From assembly GCA_905221605.1 (NCBI GenBank), contig CAJNDS010002119.1, positions 184,001 to 248,000 of the forward strand: a stretch of 64,000 nucleotides of DNA, written 5' to 3'. Shown piece after piece: positions 11,907 to 23,000 of this stretch (position 1 is the first letter of the stretch; each line of letters opens with the position of its first letter). The notes below the pieces were generated by a model. That model was given only the letters and a program-made list of their open reading frames with translations. It made no database searches and had not been told where the DNA came from. A program made the translations under genes and the position numbers. The DNA comes from Symbiodinium natans (taxonomy: Eukaryota > Sar > Dinophyceae > Suessiales > Symbiodiniaceae).

Positions 11907-13034
11907 TCATCCCGCCGCGCCCATCAGACCGGCCTTCCGCAGAAGTTCCGTCACGGCTGCCTGCTTGGCGGCGGTCGCGGTGCGTTGCTCCAGCTCGTCG
12001 AGGTGCTTTGCCTGGGCCAGCGCTCGGTCCAGCAGCCCCTGTGCTGCTGCCTCGGAGGCGTTGGCCTCGCTAAAAACTACCCCGGCAGCCTCGGAGGCCT
12101 TCCGGGCCAGCTCCAGCGTGGCCTCAGCGCTCGCCTTGGCACCTCGGGCCTTTGCCATGGACTCTGCCACGTGCTTGCGCAAACCGGCTGCTATGTCCTC
12201 TGGGGACGTCGTGTAGTTCTGCACCACTCCCTGAGCGACGGCGGTCGCTGCGCGGAGCCTTGTCGCATGCTCTTGCGCGGCCTGCAGGTGCTGCACTGCG
12301 CTGCCCTGCAGGTGCTCGATGGAGCCCTCCTCGTGCTGAATCGTTTGGAGGGCCGAGCTCAAGACCTGATGTTGATACTGCTGGCCAGAGGTCCTGGTGG
12401 TGTCCACTGCAGCATCTAAGGCTGTCTCAGTAATGTTGGCCATCGCCGCCTTCACATCGTCAGCCATGCTCTGGAGCGCATGGATCTGGACACTGCGCAC
12501 AGCCTCGACCTTCTTCCTGACATCGGCCAGGTCGGCCGACACGGCCTCGTCCATCTTGGCAGAGTCCTCCAGCTGTACTATTTTGGCTTCATCGACCCAC
12601 TTCTCTTTTGCATCTTCAACCGCGTCCTCGACTTCCGCAGTTCCCTTGGCCTGTGCTTGCTGCATGGCCTCGGACACCTGCGCCTGGACATCTGCGCTGG
12701 CATTTCCCACCAGCGGGCTCGCAGCGCCCTCCACCTTCACCTCCGGCTCCGCGGTACTACTTGGCGCTGCGGCATTAGTCGAGTTGTCGTCCCCGGAGCC
12801 CGGTTCATCGGACGCTGACAAATTGCCGAGCACATCGGTGATGCTCATGTTGGAAATGGCCTCTGTCAGCCTCTCCTTCGGAGTAAGCACCGCCACACGG
12901 CCCACGAAGGGGAAGAAGGGCGCTGCGACTGCCGACGGGTCCGGCATCGCCTCGTTTCGCCTCAGCGCAGACCGCGTGGCGCAAAGGCAGGGCCCCACGA
13001 GGCCTAACAAGGCCACCAAATGAATGGCGAGCAT
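11907..13034 (-). CDS. intronless secretory protein with long helices
   Basis: 375 codons without interruption, remarkable here. Residues 1-19 (MLAIHLVALLGLVGPCLCA) form a good signal peptide with cleavage near CLCA. Residues ~20-110 are mixed and carry several N-glycosylation sequons (NMS, NLS, NST, NAS). From ~110 to the end the chain is Ala/Gln/Glu/Lys-rich, with predicted long helices or coiled coil (for example EQRTATAAKQAAVTELLRK) and further sequons NIT and NYT. Likely enters the secretory pathway and may be extracellular or vesicular. No family recognised. I chose the ATG at 13,034 because of the acceptor and the signal peptide. The frame might continue by splicing at AAG|GC near the end into the short exons at 11.88-11.4 kb. 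Confidence 0.75.
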   Translation of the reverse strand: MLAIHLVALLGLVGPCLCATRSALRRNEAMPDPSAVAAPFFPFVGRVAVLTPKERLTEAISNMSITDVLGNLSASDEPGSGDDNSTNAAAPSSTAEPEVKVEGAASPLVGNASADVQAQVSEAMQQAQAKGTAEVEDAVEDAKEKWVDEAKIVQLEDSAKMDEAVSADLADVRKKVEAVRSVQIHALQSMADDVKAAMANITETALDAAVDTTRTSGQQYQHQVLSSALQTIQHEEGSIEHLQGSAVQHLQAAQEHATRLRAATAVAQGVVQNYTTSPEDIAAGLRKHVAESMAKARGAKASAEATLELARKASEAAGVVFSEANASEAAAQGLLDRALAQAKHLDELEQRTATAAKQAAVTELLRKAGLMGAAG

Positions 13035-13038
13035 TTCG

Positions 13039-13041
13039 CCT
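13039..13041 (-). promoter_or_regulatory. candidate trans-splice acceptor of the intronless gene
   Basis: CAG|GCGAA then ATG at 13,034. About 225 nt separate it from the TAG of the preceding Ala/Glu-rich gene. It decides the start: the longer frame from 13,145 would begin upstream of this acceptor. Confidence 0.4.
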
Positions 13042-13264
13042 GCTTCAATAGGAGCAGATGGCGCCAAACGAGCTGCACACCCTCGCCAACAGCATGGGGC
13101 GCAGCTCGCGTGCAGCAGTGCGGCCGGCGCTGTCTTGAGCCGCAACCATGTTCATGACTGTTGGCTTTCAGGCTTCGGGCTTGCAGTCCGGCGCTTGCGC
13201 CTCAGGCTTGTAAGTCTTAAGCTTAGCCGCCCTGACCTGGCAGGTGCAACTGGCGTTCAAGCAG

Positions 13265-14876
13265 CTACAACAGAGAAACATGATGCACAGACAAGAGCGA
13301 TCGAAGCTTGTGGAGCCGCGGGGCGTGGGCCTCCTCGGTTTTGTCTGCCGGCTCGTCCGCCGCATCGGCTGTTGCCTGTGGTTCTGGTGGCTGTTTTCTG
13401 TTCTTTATATTTTCTGTTCTTTATACGATCCATGCGGGGTTTTTGTTCGCCTAGAAGCTGAACCGCATGACACGCAGCGCAAGGTGAAGTTGACAACTCC
13501 AAAGCATGGCAACTATTCATACAACAAGTTGCGCTCGCTGTGCTTGCATTGCAGATTGGTGTGGCTTGGATCATGTGTGGGTTCGTCCTATACATGGCGC
13601 AAGTCCATACGCCCCACCAACAACCAAAAACAACTGCGAAAACTTCGGCAGCAGAACGACATGCGAGAGCTGGGAGCTCCCCAAGCCTATGAAACACTCA
13701 AAGAGATGCAAGCACCAAAATTGCCCCCCAAAAGTCAGCGACCTCAACTCGAGAATCCAAATCTCTTGAAGCTTCTTGAAACCTGCGAGGGCACTCCGCC
13801 TCCGTGGTTGGATCCCCTGGCTCGGCCTTGGGGCGGCTAAGATGTTTGAGAGATGTGGGACACGGTTGGGGAAACTATACGAGTTTAGTACCTGGAGATG
13901 GCTCGGAGTCGAAGGCGTTGCTTGTATGTTAGGATCTGGCCGCGGTGCAATAATCACAGTGCGGTCAGTCAAGAAACCCAGAGTGTGTCCTGCTCCCAAG
14001 GCTGCCTCAAGGACTGATGTCCAAATTCTATTCTTTGGTGTCGCCGCATTGAGCGGCTTTTCAGTTTCGAAGGTCGGCTTGCATTTCGGAACTTGAGCTT
14101 TCAGAGCCAAATATTCTTGAGACTTGGTCACCGGCAGCAGGCCCTTCGGCGGCAGAATCCTGAAAGTGAAGCCAGGGGCGACGTCTTGCTTGCCACAGCG
14201 TTGCACGGCTTGCTTGTGCACATGCACAATCGGGCAAAACAAGGCCTAAGGACCCCAAACGAACTCCCTCCTTGGTGTCGGCCGCATCGGTGGTGCCCCC
14301 CTCGGCCCCAACGTCTGCAGCGTCTGCAGCAGGTGCAGCAGGCGTTGTGGTGCCCTCCGCGCCCTTCTCGCCCTCCACCTCCGCTCCCGCAGCACCCTCG
14401 GTTGTGGCACCTTCGGTGGCTGGCGCAGCTGGTGCCTCCCCCCCCGACTCCGCAGGCACATCTTCAGGCTTGTCAGCCTTTCCTTCGGCGTCGGCGCTCG
14501 CCGGTGCCTCCCCTGCTTCCTCGGCCTTCGGCTCGGCCCCAGCCTCTGTGGGCGCTCCTTCGGCTGGCGCCTCTGCAGGGGCAGCAGGCGTGTCGGCCGT
14601 GGTTGCGTCGCCGGCCTCTCCGCCTGCCGCTGTTGTGTCTTCAGCCTTGGCGGGCTCGGAAGCCCCTGCATCTGCCGGTGCTCCTTCGGCCGGAGCCTCA
14701 GCAGGAGCTGCGGGGGTGTCGGCGGCGGCCTCGCCTGTGGCTGTCGTGTCCTCGGCCTTGGCAGGCTCGGCAGCTGCCTCGCCGCCTTCTGCTGCTGTTT
14801 CCGCAGGGGCCGCAGGGGCCTCCGCTGCCGCGGCGGCAGCACCTCCCAGACAAGCTGACACGGAGATGGACAACAT
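13265..14876 (-). CDS. Ala/Glu/Pro-rich protein with internal repeat
   Basis: Exons: 14876-14265 (ATG start MLSISVSACLGGAAAAAAEA, about 204 codons), 14159-14132 (DSAAEGPAA), 13383-13265 (PQATADAADEPADKTEEAHA..., stop TAG). The first exon is very rich in Ala, Glu, Pro, Gly and Thr, with an imperfect ~40-residue repeat whose units contain EPAKAEDTTA and DTPAAPAEAPAEGAP. The start is weakly signal-peptide-like. The composition of the three exons agrees and phases fit with GT donors. Probably disordered, possibly secreted or cell-surface; no function can be assigned. The plus strand is open too, but it reads as a compositional shadow. An AG|G at 14,843 could alternatively make this an internal exon. 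Confidence 0.5.
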
Positions 14877-15017
14877 GAGACGTAATTCGCACGGCAACTA
14901 CCACGAACCAGGGGAGCATGTTGACAACGCAGACAGAAGGAAGAGGAACTTTGCGTACGCCGCAGAAGCGCCTGCTTCTCCTTCTTTTGGCACACCTTGA
15001 GCACTGCGCAGGAATAT

Positions 15018-15056
<39 letters not shown>

Positions 15057-17066
15057 CTCTCTCCTCCCTCCGCTCTCTCTGTACCTGGACCCCGTCGCAG
15101 CGGTGTGAGACTAACTAAGCATCTATGCGGTACTCAAACGACTTGTTGAAGGACTGTTGTTCTGCTTACCAGCAATGATGGAAGCCTTGTCCTGGCCTGA
15201 ACACACCTGCACAACACACAACCTCATGAAACTTTGAGTTTTGATACTTGGCGCATGAGAGCTTTCTGGGGCCCTGAAGCCTACGGCGGCGACGTCTTGT
15301 GTGCTCCTCGGCTCCAAACCCCAGCCTGCAAGTCACCCATCCTCAAGAAACTATCACTTGCGAACCGTCCCCCGGGCTTTCACTGCCCTCAAGAACATAA
15401 AGCCAAGGCAAGATGCTAATGGTCACATCAATATCCGCCCCAGCTGGTGCGGCTGTTGCTTCTTTCGACCTGGGCTTGGGGGCTTGGCCTTGGCCAAAAC
15501 TCGGACAAGCCAGGCCATACAGGCTTAAGGCTTATAGGCCTTTTATCAGGCTTTTCAGGCCAAGGCGGCTTCAAACCAAAGCCTCGGCTAGAACCCCAAA
15601 GCGGCACCCTTGAACCGAGTCACTTGTCTGCCGCGTCTGCGGCCTGCACTGGGAGGGATTTCGGGGTTCAGGGTCCGGGATCTGGATAATGAATCCGCTT
15701 TCGCAAAGATTTGGGGTTCAGCTAGGGTTTGCATCAAAAAGTTACACAGAGATGGAGATGTAGAAGGCTTTGGCTGTCCGTCCGTTTCCCAATGACTGCT
15801 TGAATTGAGGGTTGCATGCACGTTCGTAGCCCAACTCCCGTGCCTCTGTTTCGCCCGGCATGGCGAAGCACTACTTGGTTCGTCAGCTGTGAGTGGCGGC
15901 GGGGAAGGCACGGTCTCTGTAACAGGATTAGGATTTATGGCTGTGTGTGTGCGCAACAACTCCAGGCCTCCAAGTCCGACCACGAGGACTCTGGAAAAAA
16001 AGCAAATACCCCTGACTTTCTGAATGTCCTCCGAATTTAGTAACATCTGTTCGTTGTGACACTGTACAACGCCTCCTCCCTTCCACAGATGCGATTGTGA
16101 TATGGGCACGTCGGAACTTCGCTGGCGACTACAGAATCCCAAAGCGGGAACTTTTCTGAGTGGGGACAACTTGGGCAGGCTCCAACAGCAACTGACCATG
16201 GCCGCGGTGGGTTGTGCCTGGTCCCCCATCCCTCACCAGAACACCCGAAGCCGCATAGCCGCAACCAAACGATAGACAAGACAATCCGGAGGCAGCAGGT
16301 CTTCAGAATCGCCAAAAGGGATACGCGATGCATGTATGGAATATGGTCTCAAGTGAGTCTCACCCAACCTTTGGACTCTGGGCTTCCTGACATCTGAGAA
16401 CACGGACCTCAGCACCGACTCTCCCAATCACTTTCCTGAGATCCCTGCGTTTGCATGGAGATGAAAAAGACTCAACCCCCGAGAAGACTCGACCTGCAAA
16501 TTGCGCCTCCTTTTCAATGCCTTGTTCGGTCGTGGTGGGATCAGATCGCTTAAAAGCTGCGAGGACAGCAGGCCCTTCCGTAGCTTGGCTTGCCAAACCA
16601 GAAGCAGCAGCACCTTTTAACTCCCTAGAAAAAGGGCTTCAGCAATTCTAAGCGCGCCATAACCCGCTCACGACATTCCACATGGCTTCAACATCCTAGC
16701 AACCCAACAGTCTTCAGCAAACAAGGAAAACGGCCACCGTCTCACTGTCCCTCCACTCTCGAAAGCTCGACACTGTACCGCAGCATGCGCTGCAACTCCA
16801 GCCAGGGCAGAAGATGACAGGCAAGTCAAGGCTCAGCCTTGCCCCCAAGGCCCTTCTAGTCAAGGATTTGAGACTTGTCCCTTCGCCCCACCCCTCTAGG
16901 AGCCAGGACTTGCCTCAGCTTCAGCTGCCAGAAAACTTTCTAAACACTTTGGAGGAACCTCCTGGTGACGAGTCTTTGGTTTGTCTTTGTAGGGGGTTGG
17001 CACGTGTGCCCTGCACGTCCAGGCTTACGCCTGCCTCGAGGTTCTGGGGCCAGCTCTGAACGACCG
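14877..17066 (-). other. spacer without supported gene
   Basis: Between the ArsA-type stop and the Ala/Glu-rich gene. Contains intron-like phrases (GGGTTCAGGG, AAGGCTTA), a (CT)n run at 15,021-15,063 and several short open frames without splice support. Nothing coding is claimed. Confidence 0.4.
15021..15063. repeat. (CT)n microsatellite
   Basis: About 20 CT units with TTTCT interruptions, in the spacer upstream of the Ala/Glu-rich gene. Confidence 0.9.
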
Positions 17067-20000
17067 TCAGGCTTCCACGAGGTTCTGTCCTAGATACTGC
17101 AAGCCATAGATGCCTTGCACCTCACGATCGAGGTAAGGCACGCGAACTACCTCACAGGGGTGCCGGCAAAGCAAGACACCTAGCAGCTTCAGCCCTCAAT
17201 CTGGCACAGAATCACAAAGTAGTCCTTTCCCCTCGGCCTTCAGAATCCCTTCTGTGAATTCAGAGTTGGAGACACCCCCTCCCCAACCAAAAACCAACAC
17301 CGAGGAACCACCGGAACCAGCACTGGAACAACCAAGGGCGAAGTGCAGGAGTAACTCAAAACAAGGCGCCTCCAATCCTTCACGCTTGGCCAGGGCTTCC
17401 AGAGCATCCAAGGCCACCTGCAAGAGCTGCCTTAAGGGGGGCCTTGGGGCGCTGAGCGTGCCATCTGTGCTAAATATTCTAAAGCCCGGAAGCCTGCCCC
17501 TAAACCCAGAATAGGCTCTGAGGCCGACCTTCTGGGTCTTCTGCTGGCTCGCCGCCATCTGGCCCACCTGCCACTTGGATGTTCCAGAACCACCGATCCC
17601 GAACTATCTGTGGATGAGCTGGTGGGTGCTTCGTCCGCGCCTGCTCAATGTCCAAGATGCGGTTGGCAATGACCTCCAGAGCAAGACGAGCCAGAGAAGA
17701 AATCGCAGAAACCAAAGTTTCAGTTCGAATTCTGCTCCGACAAGAACTGCCCGAGAAGCCCCTATCAACAGGCCAACCCCACAAGGGACGACATCCGAGG
17801 CAGGAGCCAGACCGCATCGGATGTCCTTGGTTTCTGTCTGTGGATCTCTCAACGCAGGACCCAAACAAATAAAACATCAGATACCTCGAGGACTTGTTGA
17901 CAGAGTCCCGGCGCATTTAAACTTTAAAGACGTCTGCGCTTATGTCTGGTTTTGCGAGCGCTTGGTGGTTGTCTCCTTGCACATCCTGCAACCTCAAACC
18001 TGAATCTAGGGTTCGCAAACACTAGCGGCGGTCACTAGCGGGCACCGACTGCCGATGACCGCGCTCAAAGTACACAGGCCAGAACAAACATGTCAGTCGG
18101 AGGAAAACCCTCCAACTGATCCTCGCTGCGAGACAAAACTTCCCTTTCAAATCCTTAAACGCGTCCTGGCAGCCTGCTCCTCCAGTTGCACCAGCAGACG
18201 CTTTGTCTCCTCCAGCGCCAGTGTGGTCGGGATGGTCACCACAGAGAAGGAGCTACCTCGGAACGGCAGTTGCACAAAGCTCTCGGGCTTTGGGCTTTGT
18301 GGTTGCTTTGGCATCTACGTTTTGGGGTGGATTCTGGCGGGCTATCAAACAATAAGAAAACTGCTCGCCATGCCCCTCTTGCCAAGCGTAGGTCCAAAAC
18401 AAGAACCATGCAAGTCCCTCTCTCACGTGCAGTCGTGAGAACAAGCGCGGCAAATCATGCACACTCCTTCAACCCCTCCCCCGTGATGCGATGCAGGTCG
18501 CGTTCCGGGTCAGTGAAGAGTTCCTGAAGACTTAAGGACGCAGCGTTTTGGGCAATCATCCTCGGCCGCATATGTATACACATATTTTTATCTATTGCTT
18601 ATATCTATATAAATATAAATAAACAATAAATAAATAAATAAATAAATAAAAACTAAATAAATAAACAAATAAATAAGCAAAATAAATAGATATATATATA
18701 TATATACATCGCTATCAACATGTACCTGTTCATATCAGACAATTTTTTGCACATATAGATGTACATTGCATTGCATGTGCAAGAGTGTGTGTGTGTGGGT
18801 CTCCACATCCTTGGAAGCCTGAACTCCCCCGGCCCCCGGCCCCAAGGCACCTGCAGCTCAATCATCCGGAACTGAAAGGATCGAACCTGATCTGCGCCTG
18901 GCAACACACGGAGTGCAGCCAATTGAGGTGCTTGCTTGGGTGTTGTGTGTGGGCCTTGGCGGCTTCCGGGTGCAAGTGCGAACTATACCGCACTGAAAAT
19001 CGATTGAGCCTGATTGAGCCGCACTCTGAAACTCACTGGCCCAAAAGAATCCGAAAATTATACTTGTAAATAAGATAAACTAACTACCACTTCGAACACT
19101 TCGAACATCCCCACCCAAGCCCAAAAAGCCAACCGCAAGGATTTAAGGTTGCGGTGTTGTGAAGGGAGGACTTTGCTGCTGTTTTCCATGCTGGTTCAGA
19201 ATTTCTGGTCCGACGGAAACAAGCTTTAGCACAAGGTGAAGGTTTCTCGGGCAGCACTACGGCCCCATTTCTGTTGCGGCGGGAGAAGATAAGGCATAGC
19301 CTCTTGGGGCTTGGTGTTGTGAATTTGGTGGAGTGAGCCTTGCAGGCTGGTAGTTTTTGTTTGTTGCAACATGTTACAACCGACTCTTTCCGAAAGCTTT
19401 GGGCAACATCTGCACGGTTGCCCGCCTCAGCCTCCCTGTCCTGCCTATGAAGGCAACATGCCGGTACAGTTGCCCACCTGAGCCTTTCTGGACTGCTTAT
19501 TCAAGTCACATTTTGGTACAGTTGCCCGCCTTTTGCCCTGAACGTTGTGCTGCCTCAAAGCCTACATGACAGCTGTACTGTCTGCCGTCCTGAGCACGTT
19601 GCGTCACATGATGCGTGCCACTTCGTCCTTTAATGTTGCACTGGCTTTAAAGTACGCACCGTCCATACTCACAAGTTTCGAACATTTATTCTGCGAACCG
19701 AGTTTGTTGGAGTGACCCGCTACCATCACAAGTGTTTTTTTCCGGGCGGTTGTCTTTTTTAAGGGTTCGTGTTTAGGGTCAAGGGCTTATGCAGAAAGGG
19801 CCTTGGGCTCCAGGAATCTTAAAGAGCTACAGCCCGGAGAATCCACAAAGCCAAGCCCCGCCAGTTCCATGTAAAGCCTTATGGAATTTCACTACGAAAC
19901 GAGGCCCCAAACAAATTTTGTGATAAGTAGTCCACGGGCCGGCCGGACTGTCTTTAGTAAGTTTGTCTGGTCACCCTCTATAATGCACAGTTGTCTTCCG

Positions 20001-23000
20001 GACGATGGGTTTTTTTACGGGTTCAGGGCTTACGCAGTAAGGCTTGAGGCCCTGAGGCCCTTGGGCTCCAGGAATCTTAAAGGCTGGAAAGCTTCAGGCT
20101 TTAAGGTCCCAAAGGCTTGAGGCCCTGAGGGGGGGGGGGGGGGGCACATTACATTTAGAATCCAACTTGCCGGGTGGTGAATAGACTGAATAGAAATCAA
20201 GAAATATCCCCGAGACCAGGCCTTTGCTTTCTCCAGAAAGCCACCCGAAGCGCTCCCGCAGCCGAGCCACCCGCTCAGCCAAGCGCTCCTGAAAGCTTTA
20301 CTCTAATCGGGGGCTTCTTCGAAAAATAGGAGTTAACCTCCCCTCCATCGCATGAAATGATACCCTCGCCCGCGGCTTTTAGCAAGTCACCCCCCGAGTG
20401 CAGCTATGCAGCCAGGAAGTCAGGGTATGTCAGGAGCCGCACGGCGTGGCCTCGTGGAGAGCTGCGGGCTTCGGGGACTTTGTAATGCGCAAGATTTGGA
20501 TGAGCACGAGAGCCACCCAGACAAACCCTTCATAGTCTGAACATCCTACAAGGCTTATCCATGCGGGCCTGTGGGCGCAGTGTCGATGATGATGCGGTCG
20601 AACTTCTCCTTGCAGCAACAGCAGCTGTTCCACAACATCGTGCTCAAAGCGACAGAAAGGCTACCTGACCCCTTGCAAGGGGGCTTGTGCACACAAAATC
20701 TTCTTGCTGCCAGCCGTTCAAAGATCAGGCCACTCACAGCCAAACTGCTTCAGGCTGTTGAAGATGTGGGGGCTTGGGGGGGGGCAAGTGGCTACTCTAC
20801 AAAGAGCGCTGCAAGGAAAGGTCCTTCTCCACCTTCTCCTCAGCTGCTGCCCATCATCCAAGCAACATCTGATCAAATCCCATCTTTTGCCTTAAACCTC
20901 TCAAGCAAGACGTTGGCCTAATCTAACGGGAACCAACACCGTCTCGCGACGCATGTGCAACTAGCAGGCACACGCTTTCCTGCAGCGACAGCACCGAGTA
21001 AGGAAACGTTGCTTTTGAAATCATGAGGTTGGCCTAGAGGTGGTGCTTCACAAAGCCTGCTGTGATATATCGTGCCATCGAACATGCCTGCCGGTGGCGA
21101 AAACGTCCTAGCCTTCGTTTCATGCCTTCACTTCGGGACGTGCAGATTACCAGCGCCTGAATTTCAGAGCTGCAGGATTTTGCCTCTTCCCAAGACGTCA
21201 CTTCATTTTGCGAGTTTTTGCGATGCAAGAAGAGGTCTTAGCAAGGCAGCCGTCAGCCTTGCAGGAATTAACCTGAATGCCTGCCACCCTTGGAAAGATC
21301 GTCCTAAGAAATCACGGTACACTGGGCAACATCGCTCTCTTCATCACTGTCATTATGGTCCCACCAAGCACTCGGCTGCCCTGCCAAGTCTCTAGAACCT
21401 CCGTCAGTGCCACGATTTCGTCGCTGCCCGGTGGCAGGGTGTCGAACAGGTCAACGAAGTCCTGCACAGGCGGCTTCGTCGACGTGTTCGTTGGGGGACC
21501 TCAGCAAGCCCTACACTGCCCTACACATCCCAGCTCTTGATTCGAACTTGAACCAAAACAACCACATGCTGCAGCCCACGAGGGGGCTCTCTACTGGACT
21601 GCCCTTGAAAACTCCAAGGCCCCCCATCCTGCATGGGCAGCTGCTTCAACACCTGCCCAACGATTCCGCCATCGCTCTGCCTCCGCTGCAGCGCGTCCCG
21701 GACCTTGTGTGTCGAATAGAGATGAACGCTCTGGTTTCTCTTCCCTGTTCCCGAGAAGCTACGTAGCCACCCAAGAACAACAGCCCTTTGGCAGCCGGCC
21801 GTCTCTTGAAATCGCTTCATGGCCGCTGCTGTGTCGACCTCGCGCCACTCTGGGAAGCCAGGGGGCCCGGGGCCTTCCGGAGGTTCAGGTCGAGACTTCG
21901 GGGCTTTCGGGCCTCCATGGCAAAAAGCTCGCCAGCACCTGCGAAGTTCTCCACGGGCTGTGCAGAAGCCTGGTGTTGCGTCTGCCGGGTTGAGGTTCGT
22001 TTCGGAAAGGGGGTTGAGGCGGCTAAGGAAACAGGGACTTGTGGGCAACTTGCAAACTTCCATGCCAGGTCGGGTTTGAAGATCAGGAATACGAATTGGG
22101 AATGTGTGCAGCTTGAGGGATTTCATGTCCAGTCTAAGTGCGTGTTTTGGCGCTTGTTGCGGCCAGTGGTGAGGGTGTGATGTCCACGTGTGGGCATCTA
22201 TCCGTGCGAAGCACCAGATCTTTGATGCCTAGGATTCATCAATGTAGATGAGTGAGGCATTGCTCAAGCTTAGCTACGCATTCAAGTTCTCAATGCTAAG
22301 TATTGAGTTGGCTGCCCGTCCCACGGCCACCCTCCGAGAATGAACAACCCGAGCGATGCGGCATGTCACTATCTCCTGTATGAGCCATAGCACTTAGTTG
22401 CCGAACTGTGTGTCGCCTCACCCTCGTTTCTCCCCAATTTCTACAGATATATTCCGCGCAACACCTCTGAACGCACTCCTAGATCTTACTAGCACCACCA
22501 GCCCGAGACCCAGAACCCGAAAATGTTCACCCCCCTGAGCTAAGCCCCGGGACTGAGAGCTTGCAGCCCAAAGCATCTCCCAGCGAGTGGGCTGGGTCGG
22601 TCGATATGATCAGCACCTGTGTACTTCGGGCTTGGGCATATTAGCTTCCGGGCTTCAGAAAGGCACATGCCGTCTGCAACGCGACAGGGCCACCGAAGCA
22701 AAGCGCATAACATTCAGAAATCTGCGATTGTAGGGTTGAAGGGACCATCGGGGCCGAGGGTGCGGCCCGCTGTCCATCCATGGCAGTCTTTACCGCCATG
22801 GCCGAGGACATGGAAGTCCTAAGAAGCTCTCGGGCCGAATGAAGTTGGGGAGGTTTCCCCAAGATAGGGCACTCCTCATCTTTTTTTTTTTGGTGGGGGG
22901 GGGGGGGGGGGCGGGGCACAAAGAGCCAGGATGATACTATATTGGGGGGGTATAAAGGGTACCACTATTGTTGAAATGCCCATTCATTTGTGTTGGTGCA

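Noticed and set aside
12397-13023. 208-codon plus-strand frame
   Set aside because: Antisense of the 375-codon secretory gene, low complexity Ser/Ala.
14272-15000. 242-codon Ala/Ser/Pro frame on the plus strand
   Set aside because: Mirror of the GC-rich Ala/Glu exon on minus; the minus frame has matching downstream exons and splice sites.
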